Assembly: GCA_041576815.1 (NCBI GenBank)
Contig: JBFGKE010000004.1
Span: 1 to 64,000, forward strand
Direction: 5' to 3'
DNA from: SG8-38 sp041576815
GTDB lineage: Bacteria > Myxococcota_A > Polyangia > Polyangiales > Houyiibacteriaceae
DNA length: 64,000 bases
Shown here: one piece after another, positions 36,172 to 44,124 of the stretch
Layout: each line of letters starts with the position of its first letter
How positions within the stretch are numbered: position 1 is the stretch's first letter
Translations under genes and position numbers: made by a program
Notes under the pieces: model-generated
Databases searched by the model: none
The model's input: the letters and a program-made list of their open reading frames with translations, nothing else
What the model was told of the DNA's origin: nothing

Positions 36172-37311
36172 ATGAGGCGTTTAGGTGTTGCATGTGCCCT
36201 GTTGGTGGGCGTGATCGGTTGCGGTGACGACGGCGGACCGGCCGCACCGCTCGAAAGCTTCGTCTGCGGCGACGACGGGCAAACGTACACCGTCGAAAAA
36301 GCGGCGGAGGACAACCGCACGGTCGCGCACCGCGGTAGGTGCGATCAGCCGATGGGTTGCGGCTCTGTGGCCGATTGCTTCGCCGGCGATCGGTGCATGC
36401 CGTACGACGGCGTCCAGGTATGCGTGCCGTTCCCGCACGGCTGCCCCTGCATCGGCCTCTTCGAGCCGGTCTGCGGCTCCGATGGGAGGACCTACATCAA
36501 CGCGTGCGAAGCGCGGTGCGCCCGCGTCGATATTTTGTTTGAAGGCATGTGCAAAGACGATCCCTGTGCGCTCGTCGACTGTGCGCCCGGCTACGTCTGC
36601 GAGAACGGACAGTGCATCCCCGATGAAGGCTGCAAGGACGATCGCGACTGCGAGCCCGACGAGATCTGCATCGATTGGCCCCCCGCAGAACCGGCGTATT
36701 GTGTATGGATCGGCTGCGACAGCGACGAGCAGTGCCGCCCCGGCGAAACCTGTGTGATCGACGACATCTGTCGCGCGCCTGCCGCGGTGGGGCCCTGCGA
36801 CGCTGCGTTCCCTCGCTGGTTCTACAACTACGAGACCGCACGCTGCGAGCAGTTCACCTACGGGGGCTGCGGCGGCAACGACAACAACTTCGAAACGCTC
36901 GAAGAATGCGAGGCAACCTGCCCAATGGGCACGGCGCCCAAGCTCAGCCTCGCCGCCCGCGCAGGTCGCTGCGAGCCGGAGATCTTCTGCACGGACATTT
37001 ACATTCCGGTCTGCGGGGTCGACGGCGAGACCTACGGCAACCCGTGCGAAGCGGAGAACGCCGGCGTCGACATAGCCTACGACGGCGAATGCGTCACAGA
37101 GATCACGTGCCTCGACCGGGGCTGCCCGGACGGGTGGACGTGCGACTACTGCCAAGCTTCGAACGGGGAAGCGCGCTACATCTGCCTGTCTCCACTAGCG
37201 GGCGCCTGCCTGCCACCAAACAACTGCCCAGCCGACGGTTGCCCACAGGGCTCGTACTGCGGCCTGTGTTGGGTGAGCTACGAGTGCATCCCCGACGGCG
37301 CGGTCTGCTGA
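36172..37311 (+). CDS. Cys-rich lipoprotein with Kazal-like and Kunitz/BPTI-like domains
   Basis: A 379-residue lipoprotein (lipobox VIGC, Cys17) with about 50 Cys. Kazal-type units lie at about 30-57 (degenerate), 91-127 (CGSDGRTYINAC) and 267-307 (CGVDGETYGNPC). A Kunitz domain spans Cys200-Cys250: cysteines at 200, 209, 225, 233, 246 and 250 reproduce the BPTI intervals of 8, 15, 7, 12 and 3 residues exactly, with PRWFYN, FTYGGCGGN and NNF in place. The P1 position after Cys209 is Asp, so trypsin-type inhibition is not expected. Between them are smaller Cys knots such as GYVCENGQCIP. I infer a surface-anchored protease inhibitor or adhesin. AAAGGAGA precedes the ATG. Confidence 0.9.
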   Translation: MRRLGVACALLVGVIGCGDDGGPAAPLESFVCGDDGQTYTVEKAAEDNRTVAHRGRCDQPMGCGSVADCFAGDRCMPYDGVQVCVPFPHGCPCIGLFEPVCGSDGRTYINACEARCARVDILFEGMCKDDPCALVDCAPGYVCENGQCIPDEGCKDDRDCEPDEICIDWPPAEPAYCVWIGCDSDEQCRPGETCVIDDICRAPAAVGPCDAAFPRWFYNYETARCEQFTYGGCGGNDNNFETLEECEATCPMGTAPKLSLAARAGRCEPEIFCTDIYIPVCGVDGETYGNPCEAENAGVDIAYDGECVTEITCLDRGCPDGWTCDYCQASNGEARYICLSPLAGACLPPNNCPADGCPQGSYCGLCWVSYECIPDGAVC

Positions 37312-37349
37312 CTCGCCTCGACGATCTCCGAAATCGGCTTCGAATAAAG

Positions 37350-37379
37350 CTCCACCCCGGGCGGTTGTCTGGGGTGGAG
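37350..37379 (+). terminator. hairpin downstream of Kazal/Kunitz gene
   Basis: Perfect 9-bp inverted repeat, CTCCACCCC (37350-37358) and GGGGTGGAG (37371-37379), with a 12-base loop. It lies 38 bases after the lipoprotein stop and 35 before the htpX start. There is no T-run, so it could be a Rho-assisted terminator or a structure in the htpX leader. Confidence 0.45.
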
Positions 37380-37413
37380 ACCCGACTTACATTGCAGCTC
37401 TAGGAGCATGTGA

Positions 37414-38250
37414 ATGTTGAGAATCGTTCTGTTTTTGGCCACGAACCTCGCCGTCCTGATCATGGCCGGCATCGCGATGGCGGTCTTGACCGCCCTGGGG
37501 GTGATCCCGCCCGATGCGCCGTACATCAGCATGTTGGTTTGGTGCGCGCTGTTTGGCTTCGGCGGCTCGTTCCTGTCGCTGGCGATGAGCAAGACCATCG
37601 CGAAGGCCTCGACTCGGGCCCGGGTCATCGAGAACCCAACCAACGACGTCGAGAAGTGGCTGGTCAGCACAGTCGAGCGGCAGGCGAAACAGGCCGGGAT
37701 CGGAATGCCGGAGGTGGCCGTGTTCGACTCGCCCGACCCGAACGCGTTTGCGACGGGCATGTTCCGCAACAAAGCCCTCGTCGCCGTGAGCACCGGTCTC
37801 TTGCGACTGATGAGCAAAGACGAGGCCGAGGCCGTGCTCGGCCACGAGGTCTCGCACGTGGCGAATGGCGACATGGTGACGCTCACGCTCATTCAGGGCG
37901 TGCTGAACACCTTCGTGCTGTTCATCGCCCGAATCATCGCAAGCCAATTCGATCGTGGGCGGTTCATCATCTACATCGCCCTCCAAATGGCGTTCGGGAT
38001 TCTCGCAAGCATCATCGTGGCGTGGTTCTCCCGGCGGCGTGAGTTCCGTGCGGACGCCGGCGGCGCCGAGCTCGAGAGCCCAGCCGCGATGGCAAGCGCG
38101 CTCAACCGCCTCCGGGCCATGCGCGATGCACCGTCGCAGCTGCCGGACAACCTGGCCGCCTTCGGCATCCGAGGCGGCGGCCTGAGTAAGCTCATGGCCA
38201 CGCATCCGCCGCTCGAAGAGCGCATCACGCGACTCCAGACGCGCGCTTGA
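37414..38250 (+). CDS. htpX: membrane zinc metalloprotease HtpX
   Basis: A 278-residue integral-membrane M48B protease that degrades misfolded inner-membrane proteins. Two N-terminal helices (about 4-30 and 38-58) are followed by DPNAFATG (109-116), the zinc motif H144-E-V-S-H148, two further hydrophobic segments (about 160-180 and 190-210) and the zinc ligand Glu in SRRREFRADAGGAEL. The ending HPPLEERITRL is the standard HtpX terminus. AGGAG stands seven bases before the ATG. It is a single gene, and a stem-loop precedes it. HtpX is heat-shock induced in E. coli; no heat-shock promoter was recognised here. Confidence 0.95.
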   Translation: MLRIVLFLATNLAVLIMAGIAMAVLTALGVIPPDAPYISMLVWCALFGFGGSFLSLAMSKTIAKASTRARVIENPTNDVEKWLVSTVERQAKQAGIGMPEVAVFDSPDPNAFATGMFRNKALVAVSTGLLRLMSKDEAEAVLGHEVSHVANGDMVTLTLIQGVLNTFVLFIARIIASQFDRGRFIIYIALQMAFGILASIIVAWFSRRREFRADAGGAELESPAAMASALNRLRAMRDAPSQLPDNLAAFGIRGGGLSKLMATHPPLEERITRLQTRA

Positions 38251-38276
38251 CGAAGATCTGACGGCCGAAGCAGGCT

Positions 38277-38984
38277 TCACTCGGCGAAATCGTACTCGTC
38301 GTGACGCCGCACCCAAGACATCGTGTAGTCGAGGTCGCCCTCGTCGCGGCCCTTGGGGGCGCGGTCGAGCCAGTTGTAGGTGCCGAGGAACATGTCGAGG
38401 CCGCGCCCGTAGGTCGAGTACGTGTGGTAAACCGTGTCGCCTTCTTTGTAGAAGAAGCTGGCGCCGTGCATCTCTTCGCCAACCCAGTCGGCGGGTGCGT
38501 AGTTGTAGAGCGCTTTGCCCGCTTCGACCTCGGCCTTGTCGAAGGACACCCCGAAGTCGAAGTTGAAGTCCGAGCCGTTCGACGACACCCAGTCGAAGCT
38601 CCAGCCCATACGCTTCTTGTACGCCTCGATTTCGTCGAGCGGCGCGCGTGAGATTGCGACGAACGCCACGCCCCGAGCCCGGAGGTGCACTTGAATCCCA
38701 TTGAAGCTGTCAGCGCAGAGCGAGCAGCTCGGGCATCCTTCTTTCCAGCCGGGGCCCAGCATGAAGTGGTACACGGCGAGCTGGTCCACCTTTCCAAACA
38801 GGTCGCCGAGGCTCTTCTCGCCGTCCGGCGTCTGAAAGACGTAGCGCTTGCCGATTCTCTCCCAGGGGAGCGCGCGGATCTGCTGACTCAGCTGGTCGCG
38901 CATCCGCGTGAACTCTTTTTCTTTGGCGAGAAGCGCTTTTCGTGCCTCGATCCACTCGTTTCTGTCGACGACCTCGTGCTCCAT
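38277..38984 (-). CDS. DUF899 family thioredoxin-like protein
   Basis: A 235-residue cytosolic protein of the DUF899 family. Diagnostic parts are the N-terminal EHEVVDRNEWIEARKALLAKEKEFTR, the WERIGKRYVFQTPDG segment, a thioredoxin-fold site GCPSCSLCADSF with Cys residues in a CPxC arrangement, and the C-terminal SFFYKEGDTVYHTYSTYGRGLD and LGTYNWLDRAPKGRDE. These proteins are common in soil bacteria and have no established reaction; the fold and Cys residues suggest redox chemistry. GGCAGG lies three to eight bases before the ATG at 38984. The gene diverges from an acyl-CoA dehydrogenase gene. Confidence 0.87.
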   Translation of the reverse strand: MEHEVVDRNEWIEARKALLAKEKEFTRMRDQLSQQIRALPWERIGKRYVFQTPDGEKSLGDLFGKVDQLAVYHFMLGPGWKEGCPSCSLCADSFNGIQVHLRARGVAFVAISRAPLDEIEAYKKRMGWSFDWVSSNGSDFNFDFGVSFDKAEVEAGKALYNYAPADWVGEEMHGASFFYKEGDTVYHTYSTYGRGLDMFLGTYNWLDRAPKGRDEGDLDYTMSWVRRHDEYDFAE

Positions 38985-39095
38985 CGGCCTGCCTCTCGGA
39001 AAGATGGGAGCGATGATCATAGGCCCGAGGCGACGGTGCTCGTCAACCCCCTGTGGTCGATCCCTTGCGGACCCTATGCCAGTATGCCGCCGACC

Positions 39096-40322
39096 ATGGA
39101 TTTCACGTACAGCGAAAAGACTCAGGGCCTGATCGATAGTCTCCAGGAGTTCATGGAGGCACACATCTATCCCAACGAGGCTGCGGTCTACGAGCAGCAC
39201 GCCGCCCTCGCCGACCGTTGGGAGGTCCCTCCCCTGATCGAGGAGCTCAAGGCCAAGGCGAAGGCAGCCGGCCTTTGGAACTTGTTCTTGCCTGAAAGCG
39301 AACGTGGCGCTGGGCTGACCAACCTCGAATACGCGCCGCTTTGCGAGATCATGGGACGCGTGACGTTCGCGGCCGAGGTGTTCAACTGCTCGGCGCCGGA
39401 TACCGGAAACATGGAGGTCCTCGACCGCTACGGAACGCCAGCGCAGCAGAAGGAATGGCTAGATCCGCTGCTTGCGGGGCAAATTCGATCGGCGTTTGCG
39501 ATGACCGAGCCGGACGTTGCTTCATCCGACGCGACCAACATCTCGACCGAGATTCGACGCGAGGGGGACGAGTACGTCGTCAACGGGCGAAAGTGGTGGA
39601 CCTCCGGCATCATGGACAAGCGCTGCAAAATCTTGATCGTGATGGGCAAGAGCGACCCGACCGCGTCTGCCCACCTCCAGCAGAGCATGATTCTCGTACC
39701 GAGAGACACCGAGGGGGTGACGGTCGAGCGGTTCCTGCCGGTGTACGGCTACGACGATGCGCCGCACGGCCATGGCGAGGTCCTTTTCAAAGGCGTTCGC
39801 GTCCCCGCCACCAACATGCTTCTCGGTGAAGGTCGCGGCTTCGAAATCGCGCAGGGACGACTCGGGCCCGGGCGCATCCACCACTGCATGCGGCTGATCG
39901 GCGTCGCCGAGCGCGCCCTCGAAAAGATGTGTGCGCGCCTCATGAGTCGCACCGCCTTCGGTAGAAAGATCTCGGAGTACTCGGTGTGGGAAGAGCGCGT
40001 GGCGGACGCGCGAATCGACATCGAGTGCGCGCGCCTTTTGACCCTCAAAGCCGCCGACATGATGGACAAGGTCGGAAACAAGGCCGCACGCGCCGAAATC
40101 GCAATGATCAAGGTCAAGGCGCCCAACACGGCGCTCAAGGTACTCGACGATGCAGTGCAGGCGCACGGCGGCGGCGGCGTCACGACGGACTTCGGGCTGG
40201 CCATGACCTGGGCGCAAAGCCGCACCCTTCGGCTCGCGGACGGTCCCGATGAAGTGCACCGTCGTACGGTCGCGCGAGTCGAGCTCAAGAAGCAAGCGAT
40301 GAGGAACGAAGGCCGGGGCTAG
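39096..40322 (+). CDS. acyl-CoA dehydrogenase, ACAD10/11-like
   Basis: A 408-residue FAD enzyme that introduces the alpha-beta double bond in an acyl-CoA. The flavin-binding segment FAMTEPDVASSDATNIST and the substrate region GRKWWTSGIMDKRCK are well kept, and the C-terminal part EVLDDAVQAHGGGGVTTDFGLAMTW with LRLADGPDEVHRR is the signature of the ACAD10/11-type bacterial group, which acts on long, branched or hydroxylated acyl-CoAs. ATG 39096 is taken as start; ATG 39084 adds four residues; neither has a clear ribosome site. The gene converges on the enoyl-CoA hydratase operon, ending four bases away. Confidence 0.9.
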   Translation: MDFTYSEKTQGLIDSLQEFMEAHIYPNEAAVYEQHAALADRWEVPPLIEELKAKAKAAGLWNLFLPESERGAGLTNLEYAPLCEIMGRVTFAAEVFNCSAPDTGNMEVLDRYGTPAQQKEWLDPLLAGQIRSAFAMTEPDVASSDATNISTEIRREGDEYVVNGRKWWTSGIMDKRCKILIVMGKSDPTASAHLQQSMILVPRDTEGVTVERFLPVYGYDDAPHGHGEVLFKGVRVPATNMLLGEGRGFEIAQGRLGPGRIHHCMRLIGVAERALEKMCARLMSRTAFGRKISEYSVWEERVADARIDIECARLLTLKAADMMDKVGNKAARAEIAMIKVKAPNTALKVLDDAVQAHGGGGVTTDFGLAMTWAQSRTLRLADGPDEVHRRTVARVELKKQAMRNEGRG

Positions 40323-40325
40323 CGC

Positions 40326-41054
40326 TCAACCTGCGCTCATCGCACGTCCGATCGTACCGATGAAGACCTCGATCGAGCCGAGCTCGGTCTCGATGGCTTT
40401 GTGAAGCCGGTCGAGCGCCTCCGCGTGGACGAGCTTCTTCGTTTCGGCAAAGGCCCGCGCGTTGAGCTTCGTGAGCGCCTCGGCGGTGCGGACGGCTTCG
40501 GCCTGGAGGTCGGACGGGGGCACGACTCGATCGAGAAAGCCCGCTTCGACGGCGGCGTCCGGTCCGAACACCTCGGCATTGATCATCGCTCGGTTGAAGT
40601 GGCTCGGCGTCAAACGGCTCCGCGAAATCTCGATGGCGAAACGCGGCATCGTGAGACCGATGGCCACCTCGTTGCAGACGATCTTAAATGCGCCCTGCGC
40701 GCCGATTCGCGCGTCGGCGCTCATGGTGAGGAACGCCCCCATGGCAACCGCATGACCGCTGCATGCCACGACGACCGGTCGCTCAAAGGTCAACACCCGG
40801 ATCAGGAGCTCCGCTCCTTCTTTGAGCATTCGATAGACGGGCTCTCCACCCTGCTGAAACGTCGCGAGATCGAACCCACCGCAGAACATCCCTTCCCGAC
40901 CCGTGATGACGGGGACCGCGTCGTCTTCCTGCGCCCGATCGAGGGCACCGTTGAGCTCGGCGAGCATGGGAAGCGAAAGGCAATTGACCTTCCCGTCGTT
41001 CATCGTGATCGTGGCTACGGCGCCGGAACGCTCGTAGTGAAGAAGCTCGGTCAT
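40326..41054 (-). CDS. enoyl-CoA hydratase/isomerase family protein
   Basis: A 242-residue crotonase-fold protein that would hydrate or isomerise an enoyl-CoA. The oxyanion-hole segments GMFCGGFDLATF (about 64-75) and CSGHAVAMGAFLTMSADARIG (about 105-125) are present. At the two places where the E. coli/rat hydratase has catalytic Glu residues this protein has small or hydrophobic residues instead (AMGAFLTM; NEVAIGLTMP keeps one Glu), so an isomerase, hydrolase or weak hydratase is possible. GGAGGA precedes the ATG at 41054. It is the third gene of an operon with an acyl-CoA dehydrogenase and AtuA, with 13-base gaps. Confidence 0.85.
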   Translation of the reverse strand: MTELLHYERSGAVATITMNDGKVNCLSLPMLAELNGALDRAQEDDAVPVITGREGMFCGGFDLATFQQGGEPVYRMLKEGAELLIRVLTFERPVVVACSGHAVAMGAFLTMSADARIGAQGAFKIVCNEVAIGLTMPRFAIEISRSRLTPSHFNRAMINAEVFGPDAAVEAGFLDRVVPPSDLQAEAVRTAEALTKLNARAFAETKKLVHAEALDRLHKAIETELGSIEVFIGTIGRAMSAG

Positions 41055-41067
41055 CGCGGGTCCTCCC

Positions 41068-42933
41068 TCAGCCGCCCGAGGATACGACGTCGGAGGGACT
41101 CGTGCACAGCCGGATCGCCTCGACCTCGGGCACCGGCCGGATCGCGGGATGGTCGAGCCACGCCGACGGCACCTCGACCGGCATGTCGAGCAACTGCTGG
41201 GCATAGGCTTTGCCTTGCGGATCGAACCGCAGCGACGAGATCCCGCCGCCCCCGAGCGCGTCGCGCAGGACGAAATTCAAGGCGTCGATGCCAGGCACGT
41301 CGTAGCGCTCGACGCGACCGGCGATTCGATGCGCAAACCACCGGGCCACCGCCGCTTCGGTCAGTTGGGCACGAAGCAGTGGCAGGAAATCCCGGTGCCG
41401 CGCGCGAACGCCGATGTTGGCGTCTCCGCCCTTGTCTCCGCTTCGCGCGTGGGCGATCGCGATCAAAGGCAGCTCGATGGGCTCGACGACGTCGAACGGC
41501 TCTCCAAAGCGATGCGGTTCCGGCGTGGTTCCGCGCGACGGGATCGGCGGCGGTTCCTCGTAGGCGAGAGCCTGCCCGTCGATGTACAGGCGTGGATGAA
41601 AGACGTCACGCGGCACGAGGTAGCACTGCAGCCGAATCAGAGGCGTCGGCTTCGGGAGGCCGCGGCCTCCCGCCGTGAGCCCGGAAACCACCATGCCGAA
41701 CGACCCGAGCTCCCGAACGGCCGCGGCAAGCGCAGCGGCCTCGTCGTGGTGAAGAGAGACCTTGGCCACGACCTCGCGCGTTTCCGTCGCTCGTGCATGC
41801 GGCCCATACGTGCTTTCAGCACCGAGGACTTCGACGTCCGTGCCGCGAAGAGAGCCGAAGCCCTCCCGCCGCAGCAGTCGCTCGGCGCGCCGTTGGACCG
41901 CGTCGCCAAACCGCGCTGCCCGCGTCGCGGCGTCACGGCCGCCGATGAAAACCAACGCGGTGACTTTGTAGCCGTCCATGACCTGGGCGCAGGCTTTGAG
42001 CGTCGGCGGCGCGGGCCGACCCACCGCTCCGGTCACCTCGACGCGGTCGACCCCCACCTCTTCGAGCCGAACGTGCCGCCAGTCGCAGGTGACGTCAGGC
42101 AGGAGATACGCCGCTGGGTCTCCGATCTCGTAGAGCAGCTGTTCCGCGACGGTGCGTACGTCGACGAGGCCACCCGTGCCCTCGGGCTTGGTCAGAACGA
42201 AGGAGCCGTCCGGTCGGCACTCCGCGATCGGATAGCCGATGTCGTGCCAAGTCGACGCGACATCCTGCCAGTCCGTCAACAGACCACCGGTGGACTGCGG
42301 GCCGCATTCGAGAAGATGGCCGACCAGACTGCCCTGCGAGAGCGCGTCGAGGTCGTCGGTGCCCCACCCGAGCTCGTGGATGAGCGGACCGAGCGCCAGC
42401 GCCGAATCGACGCAGCGCCCCGTGATGACCACGTCCGCGCCGGCACCGAGCGCCGCGGCGATCGGCCGTGCCCCGAGGTAGGCATTGAAGCTCAGCGGAG
42501 TCGACGGAAGCGGCGAGCCCGTGCTCATCTCTCGAAGTTCGAGCGCCTCGAGCTCCGAGACTCGGTCGATCAAGCTATCGCCTTCGACCCAAGCGACCTG
42601 AACCGCGACGCCGGCCTGTTCCGCCATGACACGAAGCGCATCGGCCGCCGCTCTTGGGTTCACGCCCCCTGCATTGGTCACGACGCGAACGCCTTGCTCC
42701 ATCATGCGGGGAAGCTCGCGGCCGATCGCCGCGATGACGTCCGTCGCGTAACCGCGCCTCGCGTCCTTCGCTTGCGCGCGAGTCAGGATCCCCATGGTGA
42801 TTTCCGCAAGCGCCTCGAGCATGATGTAGTCGCACCGCTCCGAGTCGAGCAGCTGCGGAAGCGCAAACGAGCTATCGCCCCAGGCGCCCGCCGCACCGCC
42901 CAAGACAACCACCGGCTTCTCGGAGCTCACCAT
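41068..42933 (-). CDS. atuA: acyclic terpene utilisation AtuA-like protein (DUF1446)
   Basis: A 621-residue cytosolic protein matching the AtuA/DUF1446 family, required in Pseudomonas for citronellol/geraniol breakdown but of undefined reaction. Family parts are VVLGGAAGAWGDSSFALPQL, the DYIMLEALAEITMGILTRAQ stretch, VVTNAGGVNPRAAAD, ADVVITGRCVDSALALGPL and, after about residue 480, the AtuA-like ferredoxin-fold domain with AHARSGDKGGDANIGVRAR. Fusion of both domains in one chain is the usual long form. It lies between an acyl-CoA dehydrogenase and an enoyl-CoA hydratase in one operon, but the biotin-dependent geranyl-CoA carboxylase subunits (AtuC/AtuF) are absent here. No clear ribosome site precedes ATG 42933. 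Confidence 0.88.
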   Translation of the reverse strand: MVSSEKPVVVLGGAAGAWGDSSFALPQLLDSERCDYIMLEALAEITMGILTRAQAKDARRGYATDVIAAIGRELPRMMEQGVRVVTNAGGVNPRAAADALRVMAEQAGVAVQVAWVEGDSLIDRVSELEALELREMSTGSPLPSTPLSFNAYLGARPIAAALGAGADVVITGRCVDSALALGPLIHELGWGTDDLDALSQGSLVGHLLECGPQSTGGLLTDWQDVASTWHDIGYPIAECRPDGSFVLTKPEGTGGLVDVRTVAEQLLYEIGDPAAYLLPDVTCDWRHVRLEEVGVDRVEVTGAVGRPAPPTLKACAQVMDGYKVTALVFIGGRDAATRAARFGDAVQRRAERLLRREGFGSLRGTDVEVLGAESTYGPHARATETREVVAKVSLHHDEAAALAAAVRELGSFGMVVSGLTAGGRGLPKPTPLIRLQCYLVPRDVFHPRLYIDGQALAYEEPPPIPSRGTTPEPHRFGEPFDVVEPIELPLIAIAHARSGDKGGDANIGVRARHRDFLPLLRAQLTEAAVARWFAHRIAGRVERYDVPGIDALNFVLRDALGGGGISSLRFDPQGKAYAQQLLDMPVEVPSAWLDHPAIRPVPEVEAIRLCTSPSDVVSSGG

Positions 42934-42946
42934 GTCGAAGGAGAGG

Positions 42947-44092
42947 CTAGCTCAACACCGAGCGCGAAATGATCTCTTTCATGATTTCGGACGTGCCGCC
43001 GTAGATTCGCTGGATGCGAGAGTCCACGTAGAAGCGCGAAATCGGGTACTCGACCATGTAGCCATAGCCGCCAAAAAGCTGAAGACATCCGTCCACGATG
43101 TCGTTCTGCGCCTCGGTCGAGGCGAGCTTGGCCATCGAGGCGGTCGCCGCATCGAGTCGGCCGTCGGCGAAGAGCCGGTAGCATTGGTCGACGAACGCTT
43201 TGATGAGCGCGTACTGCGTCTCCATTTCAGCGACGCGAAATCGCGTGTTTTGAAACGCCGCAATCGGCCGCCCAAACGCCTGCCGCTCCTTCACGTACGC
43301 GATGGTCAGATCGAGCGCGCCGCGGCACGCAGCCACTGCACCGGCAGCGAGCCCGAGACGCTCGCGCGCCAGCTCTTGCATCAACACGATGAACCCCCCG
43401 TTGAGCGGGCCGAGAACCTCGGACTCCTCGACGAACACGTCCTCGAAAAAGAGCTCCGACGTATCGGCCGAGTGAAGCCCGATCTTCTTCAGGTTGCGGC
43501 CGCGCGTCACCCCCTCGCGATGGAGGTCGACGATGAAGAGCGACGTTCCGCTCGATCCTTTGGCCTCTAGGTCGGTCTTGGCAACCACGATGCCGATGTC
43601 GGCGTGCTGACCGTTCGTGATGAACGTCTTTGCGCCAGTCAGCTTGAAGCCGTCGGGGACGCGCTCCGCGATGGTGCGTACCGCTTGAAGGTCGCTCCCC
43701 GTCCCGGGTTCCGTCATGAGCAGTGCGGCGACGGCCTCGCCGGTCGCCATCTTCGGCAAATGGCGCTTCTTCTGCGCTTCGGTGCCGTGGTTCAGCACGT
43801 AGTGCGCGACGATGTCGGAGTGCACGCCAATCCCGCCGAGGCTGGCGTAGCCCTGACTGAAGACTTCCCAGGTGAGCTCGAACGCCGCATGTATGGAGGC
43901 CCCACCACCACCGTACTCCTCGGGAATGTCCATGCAGAGGAGGCCCGCTTGCCCGAGCTTGTTCCAGAGCTCGCGCGGGTAGATCCCGGCTTCCTCCCAC
44001 TGCTCGTAGTGGGGCGCGACTTCGGCAGCGAGGAAGCGTTTGGCGGTTTCGCGGATCAGGTGAAGCTCTTCGGAGCGTTGGGGCGCGGTCAT
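42947..44092 (-). CDS. acyl-CoA dehydrogenase
   Basis: A 381-residue acyl-CoA dehydrogenase of usual length, first gene of the AtuA operon. Landmarks are ALLMTEPGTGSDLQAVRT (flavin-binding), GAKTFITNG, the RERLGLAAGAVAACRGALDLT helix and the C-terminal LQLFGGYGYMVEYPISRFYVDSRIQRIYGGTSEIMKEII. The IYGGTSEIM end lacks the Glu of the medium-chain type (IYEGT), so its catalytic base should be the Glu within the RERLG helix, as in isovaleryl-CoA and long-chain enzymes. That fits branched-chain or isoprenoid-derived substrates. ATG 44092 was chosen; farther upstream the frame shadows the fibro-slime gene. Confidence 0.92.
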   Translation of the reverse strand: MTAPQRSEELHLIRETAKRFLAAEVAPHYEQWEEAGIYPRELWNKLGQAGLLCMDIPEEYGGGGASIHAAFELTWEVFSQGYASLGGIGVHSDIVAHYVLNHGTEAQKKRHLPKMATGEAVAALLMTEPGTGSDLQAVRTIAERVPDGFKLTGAKTFITNGQHADIGIVVAKTDLEAKGSSGTSLFIVDLHREGVTRGRNLKKIGLHSADTSELFFEDVFVEESEVLGPLNGGFIVLMQELARERLGLAAGAVAACRGALDLTIAYVKERQAFGRPIAAFQNTRFRVAEMETQYALIKAFVDQCYRLFADGRLDAATASMAKLASTEAQNDIVDGCLQLFGGYGYMVEYPISRFYVDSRIQRIYGGTSEIMKEIISRSVLS

Positions 44093-44124
44093 GCGACCAA
44101 AGGTAGCTTGATCTCGGCGCCGGG

